Shown: piece by piece, positions 9,765-21,387 of the stretch
Numbering within the stretch: position 1 is the stretch's first letter
Layout of the letters: every line of letters starts with the position of its first letter
Assembly: GCA_907164885.2 (NCBI GenBank)
Contig: OU015493.1
Coordinates: forward strand, 117,276,193 to 117,340,192
Length of the DNA: 64,000 bases
Direction of reading: 5' to 3'
Source: Dolomedes plantarius
Taxonomy: Eukaryota; Arthropoda; Arachnida; Araneae; Dolomedidae
The notes under the pieces: model-generated
What the model saw: only the letters and a program-made list of their open reading frames with translations
Told to the model about the DNA's origin: nothing
The model's database searches: none
Made by a program: the position numbers and the translations under genes

Positions 9765-12700
9765 TATCCCCCCGTCTGAGAAGAGGCTGACCTCCAATGC
9801 CTGCATTGGGGGGCAGACCCACCCAGTAGTGCGAGGAACATGGCCATAGACAACAAATTTGGACAAAGGTTTAAAAAGGGAAAATTTGAAAAGATAATTT
9901 AGTTGCAGGGGTCATATGACGAGACGCAAAAAAATTTCAATGAAAAATGCACTTAAATTTATACTGCAAATATATACTGCAAATACACATTGTAAATATA
10001 GACTGTAAATACACATTGTAAATATACACTGTAAATACACATTGTAACTATACACTATAAAATATAGATTGGTTTACCAATACAAATTACAAAAACAAAA
10101 AATAGTAACTAGTTTAACAACATTACAAAATATAAATACTTGAATTTTTCCTCTCAAAATCTCACTTTCATGGAGGGAGTCCCATTTTTTTTACTGAATG
10201 AATTACCCATCTGTCCATCATAATTTTTCTGTCCTTCCGCAATCTGAGGCAGATTTATCACTTTAACGAGGAATTAACTTAAAAATCACAGTCTTATTCT
10301 GCTGTGTAGGAACTTTCGTAAGCGCAAACAAAAATAAAAATTTCACTTTTCTTGAATACTTAAAAAATAATACAGCTGTATGATGACAAAATAATAATTT
10401 TACATTTAACTATATCACAACATTTCACAACCAAAAAAAATTTGTTTTTATATTATATAATTGACATAAAAATATTACAGAACATTTATCACATTTTATT
10501 TCAAAATACTCAATCATCTCAAAATCTTCTCTTTATTATACTTTTAACAATTTTTATTTCTTATTACTCTCATTTTCTATATTCAGTTTCTTCTACTCAT
10601 ATTTCTTCTAACAATTTTTATTTCTATTCAAAACATTTTACTTAATTCAACTGTGCACATTTATTTCATTTGTTGTGGAATTCCATGTTTTGTTTTTGAG
10701 GTACCTGTTTGTATGTGTGTAGCCCAGAACTGCCCAGTTTCTAATTCTTTGTCATTTTACTTCTAAGGAGTGAGGGTGTGTGTAGTTGTTTGCGTAAAAA
10801 GTGGGTCTCTTTCTCCATATTGTTCTGCGACTAATAAGGAAGAAAGAGAAATGGTCGTACTGTGGACCAACCGTGATTCTCCCAACAGGATATAACAGCC
10901 CAAAACAAAATTTTGTAAAGTACAAAGATGGAGAAATAGGAAAGTGGGCATATGTCATACCTGTGGAAGTATAAGTAAGAATTGGGAGGGCCAGGAGTGG
11001 TCATCCCATGATCTGTATTTAGTTATCTAGTCTATTATTTATTTAATTCAGCACCTTGTGTGACTGAAATGTTTCCGTGAATAAAAAAATCTTACAGGCA
11101 ACTGGGATGGCTTCCAAAAATTGAAGGTAGAGTTGGGTGATAGGATCGATTCTTCGAGAAGGAGGAAATTTATGAAAGATTAAAGAAGTAGAAATGTCAC
11201 ATTCGGGTATTATTTTGAGATCCAAAAAAATTCACATATAACAGTATATTTAAAACAAAGTTTAAGCACGACAGATTTTTTTATATTTTATTTATTATTT
11301 ATTAGGACAACACGCAATGTTTTAATCACCTTAGGTGAAGCCAATGATGTTAGGCATCGAAAAATAATAAAAAGAAATGTGGATCTATGATTTTATGAAG
11401 AAATTCGCATCATTATTACACTACCAAATCATAAACACATCATAAACTTCATATTATCTTAATCAATAGAACCAAAAATACATAATATATGAAATTATTA
11501 AACACATAATAAAATAATTTGGACTTTAAAAGTATGGAGTCAGAATTAGCACCACAAATCTCTTATAAACAACTGTCAAATTTATCCATTAATTGTAGTA
11601 ATTGAATTTTAATTTTCAAATTTCAATTTTCAAAACAAAATACTATCCGCAAAAATATTATTCTATCAATTAACACAAATAACCAAAGTTCTTTTATCAA
11701 TACTTATCTTAATTTCTTATGTAAACATCAATAAGTTATTTTTTCCTGTCATATAACATTTTGGTATGAATTCCCGTTGTATAGCTTTGACATTGACTCA
11801 TTGTATTCAATATTTTAAAAGCATATCTCATTACAATATTCTCTTTCCTATTTATTTATTCTTTAACTAAGTTCCCTCAAGATATATTTACGAGGGTTCA
11901 AAACCAAATGTAATATTTTAATATAATAAACAAAATTCTTAAATTCTTAAGACACTTATAATGTCTGAAATATTTACAAAGTTATTTGTGCGGATAGTTT
12001 TGGAGTTAAATTCACAAAACTCAAATCCTACGCGAAACTTCAGAAAACGTAACACGAAAACTACAAAAATACTAGGTTTAAACGAATTAAAGCAATTTCA
12101 GCTTCTACGCGATTCATGTTTACCGTAAGTAGATGACTTAGCATATTTATGGCTGTGAGTGGTGATCTTCAACCACGTGTTTACAATAGCGAGTTCGTCA
12201 TCGGAAATGACTCACTTTATTGTCTCCGCGACGGCTTAGAACTGGGTGCGAAAAACAGATACTTACAGAATTTTTACACTTTCATCGTGTTACAACTATA
12301 TTATCATATTTTTAATAATTTCACTTAAAAACATTCATAGTGAACTTATCAACTTATAAATTTCAAAAAATCTTTTAAAACCTCAAACTCTAAATCAAAG
12401 ACATATTTCATAACTCAAAAGAACTTATAATATAAAGAAATGTTCATCATTAATGCACTCTTAAAACTGATTTAATTTTTTCATCATAATATTGTGTCAC
12501 TTAATCTGGAAACTTTTTTCATGCGATTTTAATCTCATTACGGCAATCAAAAAAAAAAACTTCCATACTACCGAATTCATCTCAATAGTCAAAACGAATC
12601 TACTGAGAACATGAATTAGTTAGTTTCCCTGTTCACAAACTAAAATGAAAAATGTGTCAGTTTATTATTAAATGCCCAATCCCAAATTGGTACTAAAGTT

Positions 12701-13599
12701 TTCATATTCTCTAGTAAAACTGGATGGGTAAAACTCTGAATTTTTATGGGATTAGTTACAACAGTACTCATTATTTCAAAATCTATTTAATTAATTGAAA
12801 TTCTTATATTTCCAAAAACCCATAATTTTCTGTTTCATTAAATCTGACACATCCATTTAGGATATAACAATCTTTAAACATTACCTTTCACATTAAACAT
12901 GTCGTTAAACACAACCTTGACACTCATTTTCAAGAAACTACGTAAGACTTTGTACTCTTACAATATGAAAAATATACACTTACAATTCTAACTTTACCAA
13001 AATGCAAATCAAAATAAAACACTTCATAAAATCAAAAACCACAATACATATTATAAGTTACTGATTTTCTTCACTTCTTCTTTTTTATCATATTTACTTA
13101 ACTAAATCAATAACTTGAAAATATTTTCACTGAAAAACACATTTATAATAAATTTTATCAGAATGTAGCAAAATTAAAATACACTTCACTTTAAAAAAAT
13201 ACTTCATGAATATTAGCTTACCTTTAGAGACTTTATTTCACATGTTAATTTATTACTATTATTTTTATAAATTGAAATTTCAAACCAATTATAAACTAAA
13301 GTCCTCAGTATTTTTACATTTTCAAAATGCAGTTACGTCTCGAAGTTTATTCGGTCTCTGGGGAAATCCACTGCAAAAACCTAAGTGGATAAGGGATGTA
13401 AGCCAGAAGTCAGGGGGGGGGGGGGAGGAAATAACCCGGATTCGGAAATAATTAAAATAAAAGTGGAAACTTTTTTAATCACGTTATTTTAGGTCAAATA
13501 TGAATATCTTGAGTTTTCCCCCTCCGCCGAGGAGAGTGCAAACGAGCAGCGATTCGCTGTGCCTGGATCTCCGGGCTTGAAAACTTATATAACTAAAGG
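9765..13599. other. Long AT-rich region without recognisable genes
   Basis: Apart from the 13-bp minisatellite at 9958-10068 and a G tract near 13413-13426, I see no supported gene. Slightly GC-richer, unassigned patches lie at about 9765-9850, 10670-11000 and 12150-12260. The short frames here, such as those at 10442-10645 and 13206-13451, have no domain signal and AT-driven composition. Confidence 0.5.
9958..10068. repeat. 13-bp minisatellite (26-bp dimer)
   Basis: About eight tandem units of the form ATACACTGTAAAT alternating with ACACATTGTAAAT, giving a 26-bp higher-order period. Confidence 0.85.
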
Positions 13600-13748
13600 G
13601 GATTATCTCAATATTTGCAGGGGTCGTATAGGATATGCCGAAGTCGACTTCTTTGTTCTTAAAATGTAAACGAAAAACGTAATCTATGCACAAGGAAATT
13701 TGAAAAGAATTTAGAATTTTGAAAGGGTTTTGCGTTTTTATATGATAT
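13600..13748 (+). repeat. Interspersed repeat, copy 2 (see 9609-9764)
   Basis: A direct-orientation copy of the repeat at 9609-9764, differing by small substitutions. It ends in TATA sequence at which the DD41D mariner relative is inserted. Confidence 0.85.
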
Positions 13749-13755
13749 ATATATA

Positions 13756-14355
13756 CAGGGTGTAACGAAACTCTTGGGCAAAACTTTAAGGGGTGATAGT
13801 ACACATCAAGACAAACAATATTATATAGGAAACTTAGGGTCCCAAACGTCTTTCAAAGGAGATAGACGCCATTAAAGTTTAGGGTCCGAAATTTCAAATG
13901 ATCATAAAAAACGGGAAGATTTGTCGATTCGTTTGCTGTTTTCGCTTAAATTATTCTTTATGTCAAGATTTTCTGGAAAATAAATTTTAAAGATAAAGTT
14001 AAAAAAAATGCCGATAGAGGGGCGCTTTAGACTTTGGAGTAACAAACAACTATTTTTTACTGTTATTTTTTGTATCAGATTAAATGCTTTCAAAAGCTTA
14101 GCCTTAAACTTAAATTTTGAGCTCAAAATCTGAATCGTTGAAGGTGGTTATGTCGCAAAAACTCAACAGTGTTCAGGAGGTGAAATTTGAACCCCCCTCC
14201 TCCCCTGTACGCAGTTCAGTTATTCACGATTTTGGATGCTCGGTCGTAGACCAGGCAGGAACTATTACCCACTAAACGTAAAATAAACGAGAGAGCGATG
14301 ACAAAAAATAAAAAAAAAAGTTATTCATAACAGACATGAGCAATTTCTCCTCGCA
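13756..14355 (+). repeat. Left long terminal inverted repeat of the DD41D element
   Basis: About 600 bp whose reverse complement is 15677-16282. The first ~150 bp are almost identical between arms. Divergence and small indels increase inward. There is no coding potential. Confidence 0.93.
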
Positions 14356-14508
14356 AAATACCCGATTATGCAAATCACCCGATTTGCATGCAAAGTGTAG
14401 TACACAAGGATTTAACTGTATGGTTCTAACTGTATGTAAGGATGTAAAGTGCTGTAAAAGCTTTGGTTGTCTGCATTCATCGTGTTTTCGTTTTTGACGG
14501 CTGTAAGG

Positions 14509-15585
14509 ATGACCAGCTACACTAGTCAAGAAATGGCCGATATCCATATCATTTACGGTGTTGCAGATGGGAATGCCCTGGAGGCCTGGCGATTGTACGG
14601 GGAACGATTTCCTTCAAGACGCTTGCCAAACCGAAAAACTTTCGAACGCTTGCATCGGCGTCTCAGAGAAACCAGCTCGTTTTTCAGTGGGATGGACGAC
14701 ACTGGGCGTACCAGGAGTTCCAGGACACCGGAACTTGAATAGCATGTGTTGCGTGAATTCGAGGAGCAATCGGAGACGAGCACGCGGACTGTAGCCAATG
14801 CCGCAAATGTGAGCCACATGGCGGTTTGGCGAGTATTGAGTGCAGAATGCCTTCGATCCTATCATGCGCAGCGTGTGCACGCCTTGAAAGCAACCGACCA
14901 TCAGCCACGTGTCTATTTTTCACGATGGTTCTTCCAACGATTGGCTGTGCAACGAGACTTTGCCGCACACGTGCTATTCACCGATGAATGTAGTTTCAGT
15001 CAGGAAGGCATTTTCAATGCGCACAATGCACACAACTGGGCGTACACTAATCCACACGCTACCCGACCTCATTCATATCAACGCCGTTTCAGCGTCAATG
15101 TGTGGGCCGGAATTAGCCACGATCATTTGATCGGGCCATATCTTCTGCCAAGGTGCCTGGACGGCGGAACGTACCTGGTATTCCTACAAGAGGTGCTTCC
15201 AGTTCTGCTGCAAAGTGTTCCAGCCAACATAAAGGCTCGTATGTGGTTCCAACATGATGGAGCGGCTGCACATTTCAGCACAAATCTGAAAAGTGCATTG
15301 GATACAGAATATCCAGGGCGATGGATTGGACGGGGTGGTCCGGTAAATTGGCCGGCACGCTCGCCTGACCTCTCCTGTCTAGACTTCTTCCTCTGGGGCC
15401 ATATGAAGAGTCTTGTTTAAGCAAGCCCTGTCGACTCCAACGAGGAACTGGTTGCGAGAATTGCCGTCGTAGCAGGCGATATCCGGGAGATGACCGGGGT
15501 ATTTGGTAATGTTCGAAAGTCCCTCCGCCGGCGGCGTGAGGCCTGCATCCTTGCTGGTGGGCGCTCTTTCGAGCAGTTTTTGTGA
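14509..15585 (+). pseudogene. DD41D transposase with two nonsense codons
   Basis: From ATG 14509 (MTSYTSQEMADIH) to TGA 15583-15585 the frame is continuous (~358 codons) except for TAG at 14740 and TAA at 15418. An upstream Met at 14467 is in frame but precedes the conserved start. The N-terminus resembles a helix-turn-helix region (ALEAWRLYGERFP, FERLHRRL), then a second HTH (VANAANVSHMAVWRVL). Catalytic boxes: VLFTDECSF (D1), WFQHDGAAAHF (D2) and ARSPDLSCLDFFLWG (D3). I count 41 residues between D2 and D3, the spacing that defines the rosa/DD41D branch. The second stop follows HMKSLV, where relatives usually have tyrosine. Only two substitutions disable it, which suggests fairly recent activity. 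Confidence 0.92.
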
Positions 15586-15676
15586 TTCCACAAGAAAATC
15601 ATGCGTGTACCATTTTCTACGTGTCATCATTCATTCAACCTTCATTCATGCGTACGTCACATTGTTTTTTTTTGTT

Positions 15677-16282
15677 TCGAGAGGAGAAATTGCTCATGTC
15701 TAGTATTATGAATAAATTTTTTAATTTTGTCATCCCTCTCTAGTTTATTTTACGTCTAGGAGGTAGTAGTTGCTGCCTGGTCTACGACACAAAGTCCTAC
15801 GACACCAAGATCGGGAATAACTGAACTCGGTTCAGGAGGGAGGGAGTTTCAAATTTCAACTCCAGAACACAATTCCGTTTGCGCTACTTAACCACCCCCA
15901 ACGAATCAGATTTTGAGCTCAAAATTTAAGTTTAAGGCTAAGCTTTTGAAAGCATTTAATGTGATAAAAAAATAACGGTAAAAAATAGTTGTTCGTTACT
16001 CCAAAGTCTAAAGCGCCCACTATCGACATTTTTTTTTTACTTTATCTTTAAATTTATTTTTCAAGAAAAAACTGACAAAAAGAATAATTTTAGCTAAAAC
16101 CGCTAACGAATTGACCCATTTTTCCGTTTTTTATAATCATTTGAAATTTCGGACCCTAAACTTTAATGGCGTCTATCTCCTTTGGAAGACGTTTGGGACC
16201 CTAAGTTTTTTATATAATATTGTTTGTCTTGATGTGTACTATCACTCCTTAAAGTTTTGCCCAAGAGTTTCGTTACACCCTG
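15677..16282 (-). repeat. Right long terminal inverted repeat of the DD41D element
   Basis: Reverse complement of 13756-14355, ending in TTTCGTTACACCCTG at the TA target site. Confidence 0.93.
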
Positions 16283-16298
16283 TATATACATAAATATA

Positions 16299-17564
16299 CA
16301 GGTGGTTATCAAAATATTGGAAACACTAAGAAACATCATGAAAACCTTAATTAGTACAGCCCAGGATCACCTTTGTTATGTAATACCACCTGATTAACCT
16401 TGGAACTGGATTATACAAGTCATGAATAGTCGTTAAGAATATATTATACCAGTCTTCAGGGAAAAATCAGGAAAGTTCCTGTAGAGATGCTGTGGTGGAT
16501 AACGATACCTGGCTTTATCCGCTTATAAAGATAACAGTGGTTGGATGAAGTATAGTCGGGGGTATTGTACAGGGCAGGTTATGATATTTGACTTTTTTTC
16601 ATGCTCTTCAAACCAATACTTGATAGATTTAGCTGTATGTATAGGGGGATTATCATCCTGGAGAACGCCATCTCCTTCAAGAAACAATGTTTGCATCATA
16701 GGATGGACTAGTGAGCTAAAATTACGACATAGTCCTACCCATTCAATCTATCTTTTAGGATTACAATAGGGCCTAAAGAAAACCATGAGATTCCATCCCA
16801 AAACCTGATAGATCTACCTCCATGATTGACAGTTGAGATGAGACAGCCAGAATATTACGCTTGTGTAGGTGATCTCAAGACATACGCACGTCCTGTTGCG
16901 ATGAACAATGTAAACAATGATTCGTCGGACCAAATGTTGTTTCTCGACAATTCTTCGACCAGGATTTGCGCTCGTGGCACCACTGTGGATGATATTTTGT
17001 ATCTGCATCTATTACAAGTGGCTTGGGAATAGCTACTCTTCCGTAAATGCTTTGTTTGTGAAGTTTCCTTCTACCTCTAATGGTTCATACCGGAACATGG
17101 CGATGCAGATTGAACTCTTTGGTCATTTTGGTTGGAGTTGTTTTATTTCTTCATGTCACAATCCGCTTCAATACCTCGTCCGTCTCTTTCACTCATATCT
17201 CCCTTTCATAAACTGTTCTGTGTGGCAAAGGATGTTTTTCCGAGCACTCTGTATTCTATCATGAATTTCTGTACCATAGCTCGAAAAACACCCATTAGCC
17301 TGGGGGTTGCAGTAACAGATACTCCAATTTTAACGAGCTCCAAAAAGTTGCCATTTTTGCAAGGTCTGCAAAGTTTGACATTTTGGACTATTGCCCCCAA
17401 AAGCAAGATGCCCTTAGCTTCATTACTGCTACCTGACAATAGACTACTACATACACTATATTATATAAAAAATACCGGTGGCCAGACCTGTGCTTTAAGG
17501 AATACGAAGCCCAAACATAAACACCACTAATATTGATTGGTGTTTCCATCATTTTTATAACCAC

Positions 17565-17567
<3 letters not shown>
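16299..17567 (-). mobile_element. Full-length but decayed Tc1-like element
   Basis: TIRs CAGGTGGTTATCAAAATATT (16299) and the matching right end (17567) share 28 bp with three mismatches and are flanked by TA. The length is 1269 bp. It is the same family as the split fragment at 4771/6332. It sits 16 bp downstream of the DD41D element. Confidence 0.9.
16560..17440 (-). pseudogene. Tc1-like transposase, many lesions
   Basis: Minus-strand fragments in different frames carry Tc1 landmarks in the right order. There is an N-terminal HTH (VTATPRLMGVFRAMVQKFM, about 17330-17260), a NIWSDESLF box with the first aspartate (about 16940-16910), and VLQDDNPPIHTA with the second aspartate (about 16660-16630). 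The block that should carry the final acidic residue reads PRLYFIQP, so the catalytic glutamate is lost. Frameshifts and stops separate the pieces. Confidence 0.85.
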
Positions 17568-17569
<2 letters not shown>

Positions 17570-17621
<52 letters not shown>

Positions 17622-17660
17622 TAGAGAGAGAGAGAGAGAAATATATATAGAAAGAGAGAG
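17570..17660. repeat. (TA)n(GA)n microsatellite
   Basis: Pure TA dinucleotides from the Tc1 target site to about 17619, then GATA and GA repeats. Confidence 0.95.
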
Positions 17661-17877
17661 TGTTGGCGCTTAAATATATAGCAGCGCCATCTGGCTTGAA
17701 AGAACAAAAAAATGTTCAGTGTACTGTATGACTCCTATTATGGATGTATGTGTATTGTTCTTTGAGAGTACATAGATGTGTTGAATTCCTGAGATGAAGA
17801 GTTTGTAAATGAATGTCTTGAAAGAGATGAAAATACATGTATTGCTACTCAAAATTGAGTCTGTTGAAATTCATTAC
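17661..17877 (+). mobile_element. Possible short solo LTR
   Basis: Begins TGTTGGCGCTTAAATATATA and ends TTCATTACA (TGT...ACA ends), with a TATA-like AAATATATA near the start. The flanking pentamers (GAGAG and GACCA) do not match convincingly, so this is weak. It could be an unrelated fragment. Confidence 0.3.
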
Positions 17878-18917
17878 AGACCACATTGATGAATAATAAG
17901 GGATCTGAGTTAAGGCCTGTTCACATAGAATCCGTCAGCGTCAGCGTAAAAATTTTTAACCAATCATATGCCAATCATTGCCTCACCAGATTTTTATCTC
18001 AGTACTCTGATTATTGCACACACTCAGGAGGCATAAATTACTCATGATAACTCTTGAGACCCTCGGATTCAAATGGCTGTTATCAACTGGCATCGATCAT
18101 GTAATTATTTGAATACATTTTACATCGTACACAACTTTCTACGTTTACATACGCAATAAAAACATTAATAAATAAAAAAACATTATTATGATGAATATCC
18201 TAAAATTGTACCCTATTCCGTAAATTGTTATGGACATTTATGATGGTCTGTTCCCATGCATATTGATTGATGAGGTGGTGAGTTAGAATAGAGACACTCG
18301 AAATCATGCGCGGTGGCGTCACGGTACTTTTAATACATTTTTCTAATTTGTGAGTAAATATGGCGCACCTCATATCTGAAAATAAGGCAGGCTCTCCTCC
18401 CATGTGTTAATTCGTTCTCCCATGTGTTAATTGTTTTCTCGTATTAAATCAGTTCCTACACATTCTGTGTTGATTGAGAGATAAAATTCTCACATTTTTT
18501 ATAAGCGATTACTGTCAATGGATATTTTAATTTCTGATATCATCATTCTCAGTGTTAGTACGGAGCCTATCAGTAAAAGTTCCAACTTCATACTCTTTAA
18601 TAAAAAAAATTCGAACTGTAATTTTCTTTCCGCATTCCTTTTAGCGAAATCAAGTTACAACGCTATACAGCGACACATTGCATTTATCCAAAATGGATCC
18701 TGACCCTTTGTAATGATATTTTCACTTGTTTAAGTTCTGTATGATGAGAGTAAACAAATTCACACAAAACACTCAAGTAAAGCTGTATAGTGTACTTTGT
18801 TAATACAACTACTCAAAATGATACGTTTTTATTATTTTATTCTATTTTATTGCAAAATTTAGCAATTTCTGAACATGTATTACATGTGTGCAAATCGACT
18901 TTTAGCATATGTAACTA
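17878..18917. other. Non-coding stretch with a PIF-like end at about 17914-17960
   Basis: TTAAGGCCTGTTCACATAGA followed by GTCAGCGTCAGCG resembles the sequence at 4266-4330. No partner end was found. The rest is AT-rich and without recognisable genes. Confidence 0.35.
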
Positions 18918-19223
18918 CTAGCCGAAAACCCGTGCTTCGCGACGGAATACGCGAGAACCATCTATTATGTCATTAGCACCCTTTACACGTAAGCTCTTTC
19001 CCGAGTGAAACCACAATCCCGCGTGATAGAGTGCACGTGTAATGGTGTCGGAGAGGAAGGGAAAGATGCTTTGGAGCGTACAGGATTACGCGCGAGAAAA
19101 CTTGCTGACGCAATCAACGCATGCTTACGTTTTCTCTTCATGTTGCGAGTTTTTCAAACGCTCGTTCTTTCGCGCATGAATGTTTTTGTCTGGAACATAC
19201 ATGTATTGGAACATACAAGTTTA

Positions 19224-19340
19224 CAAGCTAAACAAAACAGAGAAACGTATAAAAAATATTTCAATACCAACGGAAAGGTTGAGTGGCAAGATCGTATGGT
19301 TGCGATGGGGAGAGCTTGCATTAAGAATTGGTGTATTTAG
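19224..19340 (+). pseudogene. C-terminal remnant of a PIF/Harbinger transposase
   Basis: The short frame reads RETYKKYFNTNGKVEWQDRM near its end. The pattern R...YF....G.V.WQ resembles the extreme C-terminus of DDE_Tnp_4 transposases. The upstream catalytic region is deleted. The larger open frame (19005-19340) reads through the TIR and is not coding. The support is one motif plus context. Confidence 0.45.
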
Positions 19341-19421
19341 TTACTATGCTATTAGCTTTCACATGTAACTGTAATATACAGTTGTAAATAAATACAAAAT
19401 AATTTAATTTACGACTTTTTG

Positions 19422-19690
19422 TCACTGCCCAGTTTCACCACCCTCCATCACACCTTCTTCATTTGTCAAAATAGCAGTTTGGTCAGTTTCGTCAACGTTT
19501 AAGCTTCCATCCTCTGGTTCACCATCATTAGTAAAACTACTAGTAGGTAGTTCCTGGTCTTTTGCAAACAGCAAATTATTGTTGTACCACAGGGAAGATG
19601 TGTAGACGTCATCTGCTCCTCTTCCACCAAGCTGATTGTCACTCACTTTCTTCAGTTCCTTCCGGAAAGAGCCTCTTTGTATTTTTTTTT
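19422..19690 (-). pseudogene. MADF/Myb-like accessory protein of PIF/Harbinger, C-terminal part
   Basis: The minus-strand frame reads GSFRKELKKVSDNQLGGRGA, then DDVYTSSLWYNNNLLFAKDQ, then a Ser/acidic linker to a stop at 19422. This is the second half of a MADF DNA-binding domain as found in the accessory protein encoded by PIF/Harbinger elements, which binds TIRs and helps nuclear import of transposase. The N-terminal half is broken by an in-frame stop in an A-tract near 19685. Confidence 0.75.
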
Positions 19691-20577
19691 ACTACGAAGT
19701 CTCAATTGGCTTCAGAAATGGTTCTACTTCTTAAAGTCCATTTCTATAACACAAAGTTACTAAAACGCCAACGAAACAACTGAACGCTCCCGTAAAACTG
19801 TGTGTTTTTCACACGCGCGAGTTTCAGGCGGTCAATCGCGCGCGAATCCCTTTACACGGACGTTCTTTCCCTTTCCTTTTAAAATGACACGAGAATTCGC
19901 GCGTGAAAGAACGAACGTCAGAAAAACTCGCAACATGAGGAGAAAACGCAAGCACGTGTGATTGCGTCTGCAAGTTTCCCCGAACGCAATCCCGCACGCA
20001 AGCACCCGCGAAAGAGCGTACGTGTAAAGGACCCAATTTGGTTAAGTTTGCTTAGCAGTAAAGTCTTATCATTGCTCAGAGCAGTTCATTACGCGATTTA
20101 ACGACTGTGCTCTGGTATTCAGTAATGGATTTAAGGTATTTTTAATTGCGATTTTGGGAATTAAAGCCCCTATTTTAACACCTTTAAAATTTATATTTAA
20201 AAAAATATCTTAGCGAGCACTTAGACCATTACAAAACACCATACCAAATTTAATGCAGGTTAATTTATATTTTTTGTGGGGGGGGGGGGGGATTTGTGTT
20301 TTTTTTATTGCATATTCCAAATCTATCTGTATTTGGGAATTGAAATATACATTTTTTTCTGAAATTGAATTTTTATATAGATTTAGACCATGAGAAATGA
20401 TACTTTCAGAAAAATCAATTTCAGACGTTACCACATAAAAACCAACTTTTGAAAATAAACCTGAATTAATTTGTGGTTACATTCCTATTTATTACATAAA
20501 ATATAAAAGTAAAATGTATCTACTAAAGAAAATGTACTTTACTAACACAAATTAACTTAAAAATTAAGTTTAGTATC

Positions 20578-21080
20578 CTAAATCTCAACTTGGTTCAAGG
20601 CAAAGTCCAGCTTCCCATTCTTTGCACGCAATTCGCCTTTAAGATTTTTTTTGCCCCTTTCAGTTTTTTTTGTGCAACATAGAACACATTGTATTCGAGG
20701 CTCTTTCTTCATGGGATTAGGAGGTATTGGTGTTGCAAAATGATGGGCTGTCAATCTCAAAGGGTTGAGAGTAGAACTTGGTCTTCCAGGCGTACCGCTC
20801 GTATCTACATCAGAATACATTTTGTCAATCATTTGCAAACGAAACTCCAAAAGCTTTACTTTTTGTGTTGGATTTTGCTTTTCATAAAGAATAGAATTCC
20901 ACATCGCAGTCTGAAAAATTTTAAAAACACTTTCCTTGTTGATTTCTGAGCGTTGGGTAGTACGGCATTTCTTGGTCGCCTAAATCAACACCACTGTTAT
21001 AAAGACCTATTCTATTATAATAGTCCCAAACGACAACTATCACTATGTTATAGATAACTAATATCACTTTCACAATAAGA
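20578..21080 (-). pseudogene. piggyBac-family transposase, C-terminal fragment
   Basis: Two frames joined by one frameshift near 20910-20925. Upstream: YNSGVDLGDQEMPYYP, corresponding to the YN.YMGGVD..DQ..SYYP catalytic-region block of piggyBac/PGBD proteins. Downstream: MWNSILYEKQNPTQK, then PLRLTAHHFATPIPP and a RIQCVLCCTKK segment that looks like the start of the C-terminal zinc-binding domain. The rest of the zinc ribbon is missing. No TTAA-flanked TIRs were found, so it may be a fragment captured by or inserted into Helitron copy C. Confidence 0.75.
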
Positions 21081-21387
21081 CAAATCATCAGGAATATATG
21101 TTTTGTCACTCGCTAAATGCTTTCTGTCCGTCATCTCTGATTTGAAAGTAGCGAATGAACAAGAATAAGAGCGCTTAATGAAAAACCCCAATGAACCGAT
21201 ATAATTAAAAAAAAATCAGATAACAACTACTGCCATTTTTGGCCAAAATCTGATTGAAAGGCTAAATATTGTATTTAAAGCATTATCACTGGTTAAACGG
21301 TGAAAACACGGAATGCGATGTTAAATAAAGGAAAGGAGGGATCAGTCAGTCTGTCAGTGGTATATCAGTGGCTTTTATATAAAGAGA

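Larger units (their letters stand above)
13756..16282 (+). mobile_element. rosa-type (DD41D) Tc1/mariner element with ~600-bp TIRs
   Basis: The ends are CAGGGTGTAACGAAACTC and its reverse complement, flanked by TA (13754-13755, 16283-16284). The inverted repeats are unusually long: 13756-14355 pairs with 15677-16282 with modest divergence. Between them lies one transposase gene. Total length is 2527 bp, about twice a standard mariner because of the arms. Confidence 0.93.
18976..20034. mobile_element. PIF/Harbinger-like element with long imperfect TIRs
   Basis: Ends GCACCCTTTACACG (18976) and the complement of GGGTCCTTTACACG (20034). Homology between arms continues for ~150-215 bp with an extra ~75 bp in the left arm. 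A third CCCTTTACACGGACGTTC copy lies at about 19847. The arms are much richer in GC than the surrounding DNA. The interior keeps the tail of a transposase (+) and part of a MADF-type protein (-), the two-gene layout of PIF/Harbinger. The expected 3-bp target duplication is not clear. Confidence 0.7.
18918..21387 (-). mobile_element. Helitron copy C, carrying a nested Harbinger and a piggyBac fragment
   Basis: On the minus strand it starts TCTCTTTATATAAAAG (21387 downward). It ends with a hairpin CCGTCGCGAAGCACGG, then GTTTTCGG and the terminal CTAG (18921-18918), flanked by A on the 5' side and T on the 3' side. TC/CTAG ends with a 3' hairpin 8-11 bases from the end and A/T insertion are Helitron hallmarks. 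Termini match copies A and B. No Rep-helicase is present, so it is non-autonomous. Its interior differs from A and B. Confidence 0.75.

Noticed and set aside
13413..13426. G tract, with others at about 20278-20291 (G) and 60852-60865 (C), as possible G-quadruplex signals
   Set aside because: Single homopolymer runs without the spaced G-tracts needed; they may also be sequencing slippage.
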